From contig ONOG01000008.1 in the NCBI GenBank assembly GCA_900319385.1, positions 22,296 to 86,295 on the forward strand: 64,000 nt of DNA. The letters are read 5' to 3'. Of this stretch, positions 42,401-49,888 are shown in pieces. The notes under the pieces are model-generated. The model worked only from the letters and a program-made list of their open reading frames with translations. It was not told the origin of the DNA and searched no databases. How positions within the stretch are numbered: the first letter of the stretch is position 1; each line of letters begins with the position of its first letter. This DNA is from an uncultured Prevotellaceae bacterium. GTDB taxonomy: Bacteria > Bacteroidota > Bacteroidia > Bacteroidales > Bacteroidaceae. A program made the position numbers and the translations under genes.

Positions 42401-43979
42401 CACCACCAACAGCTATGCTGGCGGCACGCGCATCAGTGGCGGTACGCTCTCCGTGTCGTCGCTCTCCAATGCCAACCAGGAGAAGGGCAACCTCGGCGTC
42501 GTCAGCACCGTAGCCAACCGTTTCTTGATGGAGAACGGAGCAACGCTGAAGACCACAGCCGCCGTCACCCAAGGCTCAGCCATGCGTATGCAGACTGCCG
42601 ACGGTGGCGTGATTGAAAACGACAACGACTTCATCCTCAATGCTCCTGTATCCGGTACGAAGCTCACCAAGAAGGGTGACGGATGGATGAAACTCAACGT
42701 CACAAGCCCCAGTCTGCAGCGTCTGACCATCGCACAAGGCACCGTTCAGTGTGTTAACTGCAACCAGCCGGCACAGACCGTCGAACTGCAGGGAACCAGC
42801 ACGCTGAAGGAGAACACCGGTTCGGGCTACAACATCGAAGTGGCAAAGGGAGCCAAAGCTTACTGGAATCTGGTCGAGCGTGCGTCTTATACCAACAAAA
42901 TGACCGGTACGGGCACCGTCACTGTCTATTGTCCCTCTGTGGTCGGTGCAGGTTGGCTGGCCCTCCGTACACCAATCAAATGTAACTGGTCGGAGTTCGA
43001 AGGAACAGTCATCCCCTCTGTGAACACGAAAGATAAAGAGACTCGTTGGCCCCTCGACAGCGAGGGCGGGATGCCTAACGGAACGATAGACATCCCGTCG
43101 GGCATCGAAGTGCTGAACACAGGCAAGACTTTCCGCATCGGCAAGGTACAGGGCACAGGCTCGCTCGGTGGTTACTGTGAGTTCGGCAACGGCGGCAGCG
43201 GCACGAACACATGGGAAGTCGGCAACGACGACTCGTGGGAAATGTCGGCCAAGGTGACCGGCGGTGCCACTAACTTCACGAAGGTCGGCTCCGGACGTGT
43301 CTCCGTCAAGGCCAAGTGGAACACCACCGGCACCGTTCGCGTGCAGGAAGGTGATCTTCGCGTCACCAATACGACGGGCCTCGGCACCGGCGCACTCATC
43401 GTCGAGAAGGATGGTCTCCTCTCTGGTGTGACAGGCAACTCGCACCTCACCAACTCCAGCACCACCGTCAATGGCACGCTGCGTGTCGGTGCGCTGCAGT
43501 CGACAACTACGGGTGCCATCGACTTCGACACCCTCAACGTCACCTTCAACCGCGGCTCTGTCCTCCAGTTGGGTGTCGTCCGTTGTGCCACCACCAAGGC
43601 AACCGGCGGTACCAGTCTGAAGAATGTGAAGCGGCTGACGATGAACGGTGTGATCGAAATCACCGTTTCCGAAAATCACACGTTTGCCGAGGGCGACTCT
43701 GTCATTCTGTGGACGGCAGAAAGCTTCAGCGGCACGCCCACGCTGGCCAGCAACGTTGTCGATGCCGAAAAGGGTCTGGTTTGGGACACCACCGACCTGC
43801 GCAAGGGCATCCTGCGTGTGAAGTACGATCCTGCTACTGCTGTGGATGAACTCTATGCCGAGGAAGCCGACGCAGCGCCCATCTACAGCATCGACGGTCG
43901 TCGTGTGGCAGTTCAGCGCCGCGAAGAGCTCCTTCCTGGCATCTACATCCAGAACGGTCGCAAGTTTATCGTGAGGTAA
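39411..43979 (+). CDS. PL11 rhamnogalacturonan lyase fused to autotransporter-like repeats
   Basis: A 1522-residue secreted protein. After the signal peptide (ending SAMAQ, about residue 20), residues about 22-625 match family 11 rhamnogalacturonan endolyases: QRQTDILDRGLVAVPGLSGG, DLTGDGVAEFIVKRNNG, YDWDQDGAAEVLMRGAD and HGDAQHCGDF, with calcium-binding-type DxDxDG runs. The remaining about 870 residues are beta-solenoid repeats, including autotransporter-associated units (LVKRGNGTLTVNTTNSYAGG, RISGGTLSV). They end with VDELYAEE and GIYIQNGRKFIVR, a type IX-like tail. The lyase cleaves the pectin backbone; the repeats may hold it on the cell surface or on substrate. This fusion is much longer than a typical PL11 enzyme of about 600 residues. 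Confidence 0.85.
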   Translation: MKKLFLLTAALLLTTFSAMAQRQTDILDRGLVAVPGLSGGNFVSWRIFGEEYYGYTYNLYRGSTKIASNLSVSNFEDRSGNANSTYQVEVLYRGEPVGRSESVKTWSAQYKQFAVATVVNRNGVDVTAQYNINDIALADLTGDGVAEFIVKRNNGADNDDSGVYPVSNTTTFNHLEVYNMEGERLWWIDLGPNMVSGPDEQYDAVGYDWDQDGAAEVLMRGADNMIIHHPDGSVTNIGNMSVNTRNTVNHGDANGAYTNYGNEYLLYLEGATGKPYSIGSGSTPLWMTYPLPRGNASDWGDGYGHRSTKHYFGAPFIDGRKPYIFLGRGCYTKHHFKTFEVNPETHKLTMKWEWKSFEGNYSDPWQDPWFGNGYHNFGIADVDWDGRDEICFGSMVIDDNGKGLHTTGLGHGDAQHCGDFDPYRHGQEIFACNEDEPAMNYRDGTTGKIYYRLQSTGDDGRALCGNFSNDYPGAIGHSSQSGIISCVADKPIVGGPGGFTNNFRIYWDGDLLEEGLDGASSREGASRVFKANGSSIFTADGTANCNWTKNTPSATGDILGDWREEIVARTSDNKYIRIYTTNFPTEYRNYTLWHDHQYRQGMVWESMGYNQPPHASYFIGELEGITVTPPPYTMTGRTEIENGGIIMGDYNDQQIIVCETANTEISVNDGAAPYVTIFNVPSWVQGTNSNKTDGTGTINRTYYSCNVTGGAFAGGMRLVKQGDGILNLPAVEQHYTGPTDIWAGTVNFDGQLKLSSLWLNRFAELNSNGGQFRSIKMEYDAMLRPGGASTVGTVTTDSLSMRFGSRVVFDLSASANDQVNIGVLTLETKDWEYGPQYQAPVFEFVLPARTEIAEGKYLLGEVGEIAGAIGNIRIEGLGTKKKSSLVHEDGKLYLVVSDTRQADSIIWNGNVDNVWDFFNTQNFTLASNPEVTDETFVTGDKVLFTSGANNYTVELKGELEADSVIVDAGRNYSFTGTGSIIGRSKLVKRGNGTLTVNTTNSYAGGTRISGGTLSVSSLSNANQEKGNLGVVSTVANRFLMENGATLKTTAAVTQGSAMRMQTADGGVIENDNDFILNAPVSGTKLTKKGDGWMKLNVTSPSLQRLTIAQGTVQCVNCNQPAQTVELQGTSTLKENTGSGYNIEVAKGAKAYWNLVERASYTNKMTGTGTVTVYCPSVVGAGWLALRTPIKCNWSEFEGTVIPSVNTKDKETRWPLDSEGGMPNGTIDIPSGIEVLNTGKTFRIGKVQGTGSLGGYCEFGNGGSGTNTWEVGNDDSWEMSAKVTGGATNFTKVGSGRVSVKAKWNTTGTVRVQEGDLRVTNTTGLGTGALIVEKDGLLSGVTGNSHLTNSSTTVNGTLRVGALQSTTTGAIDFDTLNVTFNRGSVLQLGVVRCATTKATGGTSLKNVKRLTMNGVIEITVSENHTFAEGDSVILWTAESFSGTPTLASNVVDAEKGLVWDTTDLRKGILRVKYDPATAVDELYAEEADAAPIYSIDGRRVAVQRREELLPGIYIQNGRKFIVR

Positions 43980-44016
43980 TTCATAATTTTCAATTATCAA
44001 TTATCAATTGTCAAAG

Positions 44017-44060
44017 ATCGGACGCCCGAGTGCAAGACTCAGGCGTCCGATGCGTTTTTT
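44017..44060 (+). terminator. Terminator after the PL11 gene
   Basis: ATCGGACGCC pairs with GGCGTCCGAT and an inner GAGT pairs with ACTC (44017-44031 with 44037-44051), followed by a run of T. Confidence 0.85.
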
Positions 44061-44148
44061 GGGGCATTCGGAGGGTGATTCCGTGCTTTTCCATCGTTGC
44101 AAAATCACTTTCTTGCATTCCGCGTACCGAAAGCTCGAAAAAAAACCT

Positions 44149-44156
44149 TACCTTTG
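44149..44156 (+). promoter_or_regulatory. -7 box of gmd
   Basis: TACCTTTG, perfect consensus, 34 bp upstream of the gmd start codon. Confidence 0.6.
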
Positions 44157-44190
44157 CGTCACATTACCAAATACTTAAACAAGGAAAAGT

Positions 44191-45282
44191 ATGAGAAAGG
44201 TTGCCTTGATTACAGGCGTCACAGGTCAGGACGGTTCCTACCTCAGCGAATTTCTGCTCGAAAAAGGCTACGAAGTACACGGCATCATCCGCCGTTCGTC
44301 TGTTGATTACCGTGAGCGTATTGCTCACCTGGAGGGAAAGCCGAACTTCCACCTGCACTACGGCGACATGGGCGACTCCATGTCCATCCTGCAGGTGGTG
44401 AGCAAGGTGCGTCCCACCGAAATCTATAATCTGGCCGCACAGAGCCACGTGCAGGTCAGCTTCGACTCGCCCGAGTTCACGGCCGACGTCGATGCCACCG
44501 GCGTACTGCGTGTGCTCGAAGCCGTGCGTCTGTGCGGCCTGTCCGACAGTTGCCGCATCTACCAGGCATCAACGTCCGAACTCTACGGCAAGGTCGAACA
44601 GGTGCCGCAGAACGAACAGACGCCTTTCCATCCCTACAGTCCCTATGCCGTAGCCAAGCTTTACGGCTTTTGGATTGTGAAGGAATATCGCGAGGCCTAC
44701 AATATGTTCTGCTGCTCAGGCATCCTCTTCAACCACGAATCGGAGCGCCGTGGCGAAACGTTCGTGACGCGAAAGATAACCCTCGCCGCCGCACGCATCG
44801 CTCAGGGCAAGCAGGACAAGCTCTATCTGGGCAACCTCTCCTCGCTGCGCGACTGGGGTTATGCCAAGGACTATGTGGAGTGTATGTGGCTCATCCTCCA
44901 GCAGCCGAAGCCCGAGGACTTCGTCATTGCCACTGGTGTGCAGCACAGCGTACGTGAATTCTGCTACCACGCCTTCCGTCATGCGGGCATCGAACTGGAG
45001 TTCCGCGGCGAAGGCTTGGACGAGAAGGGCATAGACAAGAAGACGGGCCGCGTGCTGGTCGAGGTCAGTCCCGACTTCTATCGTCCCACCGACGTCGTCA
45101 ACCTCTGGGGCGACCCCACCAAGGCGAAGACGCAGCTGGGCTGGAATCCGGCTAAAACCATGTTCGAACAGCTGGTCGCCCTTATGGTCGATCACGACAT
45201 GGCGAAGGTAGCTGCCGACGCTGCAGCCTCGAAAGTCCGCACCAACCTCGCCGAATATTTGGAAAAAGGGATTGTAAAATAA
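44191..45282 (+). CDS. gmd: GDP-mannose 4,6-dehydratase
   Basis: A 363-residue short-chain dehydrogenase-type enzyme making GDP-4-keto-6-deoxymannose, the first step to GDP-L-fucose. NAD(P)-binding [10 protein letters not shown] is at residues 9-18; the catalytic set appears as [10 protein letters not shown] and the [11 protein letters not shown]yr-Lys pair, with [16 protein letters not shown] as substrate loop. Full length. It was presumably adjacent to fcl before insertion of the DUF559 cassette that now begins 3 bp after its stop. Confidence 0.95.
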   Translation: MRKVALITGVTGQDGSYLSEFLLEKGYEVHGIIRRSSVDYRERIAHLEGKPNFHLHYGDMGDSMSILQVVSKVRPTEIYNLAAQSHVQVSFDSPEFTADVDATGVLRVLEAVRLCGLSDSCRIYQASTSELYGKVEQVPQNEQTPFHPYSPYAVAKLYGFWIVKEYREAYNMFCCSGILFNHESERRGETFVTRKITLAAARIAQGKQDKLYLGNLSSLRDWGYAKDYVECMWLILQQPKPEDFVIATGVQHSVREFCYHAFRHAGIELEFRGEGLDEKGIDKKTGRVLVEVSPDFYRPTDVVNLWGDPTKAKTQLGWNPAKTMFEQLVALMVDHDMAKVAADAAASKVRTNLAEYLEKGIVK

Positions 45283-45284
45283 GA

Positions 45285-45785
45285 AGACTCTCCCCCAGCC
45301 CCTCCCTGTGAGGGAGGGGAGCAGTTACTTCTTCCCAATGATATGGCATATTACAAGACAGCATCACCCGATCGATACCTCCTGCTAAAATCTTTTGCAA
45401 GGGAAAACAGACGCAATGCAACCATAGCAGAAAATATTCTATGGGCTTACCTTCGCAAGAATGATTTCGGTGTTCGTTTTCTACGTCAACATATCATTGG
45501 CGATTATATTGTAGATTTTTTAGCTAAAGAGCAGGGCTTGGTTATTGAAGTAGATGGGGCTTACCATTCTGAGCCCAGACAAATGTTGAATGACGAATGC
45601 CGTACCGCCGATTTAGAAAATATGGGATTTCGTGTTATTCGCTTTACTAATGATGACGTCTATTTTAACACTGAGGCTGTCGTTAGCCAAATCAAAGAAT
45701 ATTTGAAATAGGATATGAATTTAGATAAACAAAATGTCAATGTAACGGCTCCCCTCCCTCACAGGGAGGGGGTGGGGGAGAGTCT
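45285..45785 (+). mobile_element. DUF559 cassette bounded by 44-bp inverted repeats
   Basis: The left arm (45285-45328) and right arm (45742-45785) are inverted copies 44 bp long with two mismatches, each itself containing a CCCCTCCC-TGTGA-GGGAGGGG hairpin. Between them lies only the DUF559 gene. The right arm is read through as the N-terminus of Fcl, and the AT-rich interior contrasts with the GC-rich gmd and fcl. No target-site duplication is obvious. Confidence 0.8.
45343..45711 (+). CDS. DUF559 (Vsr/MutH-like) endonuclease-domain protein
   Basis: A 122-residue protein with the DUF559 pattern NATIAENILWAYLRKNDFG, FLRQHIIGDYIVDFLAKEQ, VIEVDGAYH and a C-terminal GFRVIRFTNDDV. The Asp of IVDF and the Glu-x-Asp of IEVDG fit a PD-(D/E)xK-type nuclease core. 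Its biological role is unknown. It is AT-rich, stands alone between inverted repeats and interrupts the gmd-fcl pair, all signs of a mobile cassette. The stop is followed 3 bp later by the Fcl start. Confidence 0.85.
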   Translation: MAYYKTASPDRYLLLKSFARENRRNATIAENILWAYLRKNDFGVRFLRQHIIGDYIVDFLAKEQGLVIEVDGAYHSEPRQMLNDECRTADLENMGFRVIRFTNDDVYFNTEAVVSQIKEYLK

Positions 45786-46911
45786 GTTAGAGCAATCCGC
45801 TAAAATCTACGTGGCAGGCCACCACGGACTCGTGGGCTCTGCCATCTGGAACAATCTTTTGCAGCGTGGCTACACCAACCTTGTCGGTCGTAGCCATCAG
45901 GAACTGGACTTGCTCGACGGGCAGGCCGTGAAGCAGTTTTTCGACGAGGAGCGTCCTGACGCCGTCGTGCTGGCCGCTGCCCATGTGGGCGGCATCATGG
46001 CCAACTTGCAGTACCGCGCCGACTTCATCTGGCAAAACCTGCAAATCCAGCAGAACGTCATCGGCGAAGCATGGAAACACGGCGTGCAGCGTCTGCTCTT
46101 TCTTGGCTCCACCTGCATCTATCCCCGCGAGGCGCCGCAGCCGATGCCCGAGGACTGTCTGCTCACCTCGCCCCTCGAATACACCAACGAGCCCTATGCC
46201 ATCGCCAAGATTGCGGGCCTGAAGATGTGCGAGTCCTTCAACTTGCAGTACGGCACCAACTACATCGCCGTCATGCCGACCAACCTCTACGGCCCGAACG
46301 ACAACTTCCACCTGGAGAACAGCCACGTGCTGCCCGCCATGATTCGGAAGATTCACCTTGCCAAGTGCCTGAACGAAGGCGACTGGGACGCCGTTCGTCG
46401 CGACATCGGCTTGCGCCCAGTGACGGCTGCCACCCTGCGCATCGACGCCGACAGCAGCGAGGCAGACATCCTCACCGTCCTCGCTCACTACGGCATCACG
46501 CCCGAGGCAGTCACGCTCTGGGGCACGGGCCGGCCGCTGCGCGAGTTCCTGTGGAGCGAGGAGATGGCCGACGCCAGCGTCCATGTGCTGCTCCATGTCG
46601 ATTTCCACGACACGTACCAGAAGGACCAGCTCAATGCCGACCACATCAACGAGATCCGCAACTGCCACATCAACGTCGGCACAGGCAAGGAGATTTCCAT
46701 CCGCGACGTCGCCGAGCTCATCATGAAGGAAATCGGTTTCCGCGGCGAGCTTCGCTGGGACGCCACCAAGCCCGACGGAACGCTCAAGAAGCTCACCGAC
46801 GTCACCAAACTGCACCGCCTCGGCTGGCACCACAAGATTGAAATCGACGAAGGGGTGCATCGCCTCTATGAGTGGTACCTCAAAGGCATCTGCATCAACC
46901 ACAAATCCTGA
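45715..46911 (+). CDS. fcl: GDP-L-fucose synthase with repeat-derived N-terminus
   Basis: A 398-residue epimerase-reductase converting GDP-4-keto-6-deoxymannose to GDP-L-fucose. NADP-binding GHHGLVGSAIW, GSTCIYP and the catalytic pair YAIAKIAG are present. The large insert after residue 215 is usual in Bacteroidetes homologues. Homology begins only at SAKIYVAGHHG (about residue 28); the preceding residues (VTAPLPHREGVGESLLEQ) are the translated right arm of the DUF559 cassette. The element has thus apparently replaced the original start codon, and translation now begins inside it at ATG 45715. The downstream transporter frame overlaps its end. Confidence 0.9.
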   Translation: MNLDKQNVNVTAPLPHREGVGESLLEQSAKIYVAGHHGLVGSAIWNNLLQRGYTNLVGRSHQELDLLDGQAVKQFFDEERPDAVVLAAAHVGGIMANLQYRADFIWQNLQIQQNVIGEAWKHGVQRLLFLGSTCIYPREAPQPMPEDCLLTSPLEYTNEPYAIAKIAGLKMCESFNLQYGTNYIAVMPTNLYGPNDNFHLENSHVLPAMIRKIHLAKCLNEGDWDAVRRDIGLRPVTAATLRIDADSSEADILTVLAHYGITPEAVTLWGTGRPLREFLWSEEMADASVHVLLHVDFHDTYQKDQLNADHINEIRNCHINVGTGKEISIRDVAELIMKEIGFRGELRWDATKPDGTLKKLTDVTKLHRLGWHHKIEIDEGVHRLYEWYLKGICINHKS

Positions 46912-48379
46912 CCCCACCTTGCACACAAACACAGCCGACACACCGCAGCGGATTCCCCATCCCCTCGTCGCCACCATTCCTCTGGTGGTGCTCATCGCTG
47001 TGCTGGCTGTGGTCATCCGTCTGTTTGGCAGCGACGCCTTGACGGGTGGCAGCCAGATTGCGCTCCTCATGTCCACGGCCCTCTGCATCAGCATCACCAT
47101 GCTGTGCTACCGAGTGCCGTGGTCTGTTTTTGAGGAACGCCTGAAGCAGACCATCGGCAGCGTCAGTGTGACCATCGTCATGCTGTTGCTCATCGGCATG
47201 ATGGCGGGCACGTGGATGGTGAGTGGGGTAGTGCCCACGCTCATCTACTACGGTGTGCAGCTCATGTCGCCCCAGTTCTTCCTCGTCTCCGCCTGCGTCA
47301 TCTGTTCGCTGGTCAGCGTGCTGTCCGGCAGTTCGTGGACGACGATTGCCACCATCGGCGTGGCGCTGCTGGGCATCGGCAACGCCCTCGGAGTGTCGGA
47401 GGCGTGGATGGCCGGCGCCATCATCTCGGGTGCCTACTTCGGCGACAAGATGTCGCCGCTCAGCGACACGACCATTCTGGCTTCCTCGTCCACGGGCACC
47501 GACCTCTTCCGCCATATCCGCTACATGCTGATCACCACCGTGCCCAGCATCACGCTCACGCTCATCATCTTCCTCGTCGCAGGTCTGGGCACCGCCTCGC
47601 GCACCGAGCTGCACATCAGCCAGTACGCCGACGGCCTCGATGCCACCTTCCACATCTCGCTCTGGACCCTCCTGGTGCCCATCCTGACGGGCGTGCTCAT
47701 CTGGCGCAAGGTGCCCTCGCTCATCACGCTCTTCGCCTCGGCGGTCATGGCAGGGCTGCTGGCCCTGATCCTGCAGCCGCACCTGCTCTCGACCATCGGC
47801 GATGGAAACGTCGTGCGCGGGCTGTTCGTCACCTGTTTCGGTCCGACCCAGGTGACGACCGGCTACGCTCCGCTCGACGAACTGGTGGCGACGCGCGGCA
47901 TGGCGGGGATGCTCGACACCATCTGGCTCATCATCTGCGCCATGTGTTTCGGCAGTGCGATGGTGGCGAGTGGCAACATTGAGAGCCTGACCGGCCTGCT
48001 GCTGCGTCATGTGCGCAGCCGTTTCGGCCTCGTATCCTCGACCGTCGGCACGGGTCTGTTCCTCAACACCGCCACCGGCGACCAGTTCATCTCCATCGTC
48101 CTGACCGCAGACATGTATCGCGATGCCTACCGTCGCGAGGGCTACGAATCGCGCCTGCTGAGCCGCACCACCGAGGATGCCGCCACCGTCACCTCCGTTC
48201 TCATTCCTTGGAACACCTGCGGTCTGACCCAATCGACCGTGCTCGGCGTCGCCACCATCACCTATCTGCCCTACTGCTTCTTCAACCTTCTGTCGCCGAT
48301 CTCCACGCTCGTCGTGGCTGCCATCGGCTGGCGCATCCGTCGCAAACCGCAGCCTGCCGCTGATTCGGCCGCCGTCTGA
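46868..48379 (+). CDS. NhaC-family Na+/H+ antiporter
   Basis: A 503-residue membrane protein with 11-13 helices and NhaC-type motifs: SCSSWTTIATIG-like SGSSWTTIATIGVALLGIG, GAIISGAYFGDKMSPLSDTT and a related second half (TATGDQFISIVLTADMY, SVLIPWNTCGLTQSTVLG). It likely exchanges sodium or a metabolite for protons. ATG 46868 is preceded by GAAGGGG; TTG 46919 (just past the fcl stop) is the alternative, so the first about 17 residues are uncertain. It overlaps the fcl 3' end by 44 bp. Confidence 0.85.
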   Translation: MSGTSKASASTTNPDPTLHTNTADTPQRIPHPLVATIPLVVLIAVLAVVIRLFGSDALTGGSQIALLMSTALCISITMLCYRVPWSVFEERLKQTIGSVSVTIVMLLLIGMMAGTWMVSGVVPTLIYYGVQLMSPQFFLVSACVICSLVSVLSGSSWTTIATIGVALLGIGNALGVSEAWMAGAIISGAYFGDKMSPLSDTTILASSSTGTDLFRHIRYMLITTVPSITLTLIIFLVAGLGTASRTELHISQYADGLDATFHISLWTLLVPILTGVLIWRKVPSLITLFASAVMAGLLALILQPHLLSTIGDGNVVRGLFVTCFGPTQVTTGYAPLDELVATRGMAGMLDTIWLIICAMCFGSAMVASGNIESLTGLLLRHVRSRFGLVSSTVGTGLFLNTATGDQFISIVLTADMYRDAYRREGYESRLLSRTTEDAATVTSVLIPWNTCGLTQSTVLGVATITYLPYCFFNLLSPISTLVVAAIGWRIRRKPQPAADSAAV

Positions 48380-48439
48380 ATCGCCACGCTCCCCACATCC
48401 ACTTCGCCTGCACCGCCGTCCCCAACTCGCCTGAGCTAA

Positions 48440-48587
48440 GGACGATTCTCGACGTGTGTGCAGACAAAAGTCAAAATATCATTGATATTTCTGAAAATAC
48501 CAGTGATATTTTTGAAAATTCCATTGATATTTCTACAAATACCATTGATATTTTGAGTTTTGTCTGCACACACGCCGAGAATCATCC
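48440..48587. repeat. 148-bp inverted repeat with 21-bp array, copy C
   Basis: Four AT-rich units start at 48476, 48497, 48518 and 48539 (exact 21-bp period). The array is enclosed by 42-bp arms (48440-48481 and 48546-48587) that are complementary with three mismatches and include GATTCTC, CGTGTGTGCAGACAAAA and CAAAATATCA. The whole element can fold as one long hairpin. Apart from it and the -7 box at 48664, the gap 48380-48706 holds nothing recognisable. Confidence 0.85.
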
Positions 48588-48663
48588 GCCGTGCAGTCGG
48601 GTTTGCTGTGCGGAATGAGCGAATTTTTGTCGCCAAACATTTTGATTTACACCGCCTTTTCGT

Positions 48664-48671
48664 TAACTTTG
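48664..48671 (+). promoter_or_regulatory. -7 box of the GH88-GH43 operon
   Basis: TAACTTTG, 35 bp upstream of the chosen GH88 start. It lies within the longest open frame, supporting the later start at 48707. Confidence 0.55.
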
Positions 48672-48706
48672 CGCTGCGAATGACAGCTATATATATAACA
48701 AGGTAT

Positions 48707-49888
48707 ATGAGACAAAACTTCCTCTTGGCCGTCGCTTTGGTGCTGCTGACGGCCTGCACAGACACAGAAAGCGCATGGCTGCGCGAGAATTTGACCTACT
48801 GCGATGTGCAGGTGCACCGCACGCTGAACGAGCTGCGCGGCGACTCGGGCCGCATCGACTACAGCATGACGCCCCGCAACATCGGACCCGACGAGTCGGC
48901 TTGGAACCTGGTTTCGGCTGCCACGCCCGACGACTGGACCATTGGTTTCTTCCCAGGCATCCTCTGGTACGATTATGAGAATTCGCAGGACACGATGGTG
49001 CTGCGCGAGGCGCGCAACTTCACCGAGCGGCTCGGCTATCTGGCCCACCGCCCTGTCTTCGACCACGACCTGGGGTTCATAATGATTTGCAGCTACCTCA
49101 ACGGCTACCGACTGACGAAGGACGAGGGCTACAAGCAGGTGCTCCTCGCCGCCGCCGACACCCTCGCCACGCTCTACAATCCGCAGGTGGGCACCCTGCT
49201 CTCCTGGCCGCGAAACGTGCAGATGTTCGGCGGACACAACACCATCATGGACAACATGATGAACCTCGAGCTGCTGCTCTGGGCGGCTGAGAACGGTGGG
49301 TCGGAGCGTCTGCGCGACATGGCCGTCAGTCATGCCGACACGACGATGGCCTACCACTTCCGTCCCGACTTCACGTCATACCACGTCGCCGTCTATGACA
49401 CCCTGTCGGGCCGTCATCTCTACAACTGCACACACCAGGGTGCTGCCGACTCGACGCTCTGGGCACGCGGACAAGCGTGGGCCATCTACGGCTACACGAT
49501 GATGTACGACTACACCCGCGAGCCCCGTTATCTGGACTTTGCGAAGAAGGTCACCGAGGCCTACTTGCAGCGTCTGCCCGACGACAGCCTGATTCCGTTC
49601 TGGGACTTCTCGCGCAACGACGAACGCGACGCCTCGGCAGCCTGCGTTGTGGCATCGGCACTGATTCGCCTGTCGGAACTGACGGGTGAGGCTCGCTACC
49701 TGGACCGCGCCATGACGATGCTCCACTCGCTCTCGGCCGAGCCCTACCGCTGCGGCGACGCGAAGCCTGCCTTTGTGCAGCACGTGGTGGGCAACTATCC
49801 CGCCGGCGGCGAAATCGACTACAGCATCAACTATGCCGACTACTACTACATCGAAGCTCTGACCCGACTTAAAGCACATGTGAAATGA
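48707..49888 (+). CDS. GH88-family unsaturated uronyl hydrolase (lipoprotein)
   Basis: A 393-residue enzyme with a lipobox at Cys17 (LTAC). It removes the unsaturated uronic acid left by polysaccharide lyases, by hydration of the double bond. The two catalytic aspartates of the family are visible: Asp121 in DHDLGF and Asp182 in IMDNMMNLELL; WARGQAWAIYGY is the substrate-binding signature. This activity fits downstream of a pectin lyase such as the PL11 protein. The frame opens at 48560, but the -7 box at 48664-48671 and the lipobox favour ATG 48707. It overlaps the GH43 start by 4 bp (ATGA). Confidence 0.88.
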   Translation: MRQNFLLAVALVLLTACTDTESAWLRENLTYCDVQVHRTLNELRGDSGRIDYSMTPRNIGPDESAWNLVSAATPDDWTIGFFPGILWYDYENSQDTMVLREARNFTERLGYLAHRPVFDHDLGFIMICSYLNGYRLTKDEGYKQVLLAAADTLATLYNPQVGTLLSWPRNVQMFGGHNTIMDNMMNLELLLWAAENGGSERLRDMAVSHADTTMAYHFRPDFTSYHVAVYDTLSGRHLYNCTHQGAADSTLWARGQAWAIYGYTMMYDYTREPRYLDFAKKVTEAYLQRLPDDSLIPFWDFSRNDERDASAACVVASALIRLSELTGEARYLDRAMTMLHSLSAEPYRCGDAKPAFVQHVVGNYPAGGEIDYSINYADYYYIEALTRLKAHVK

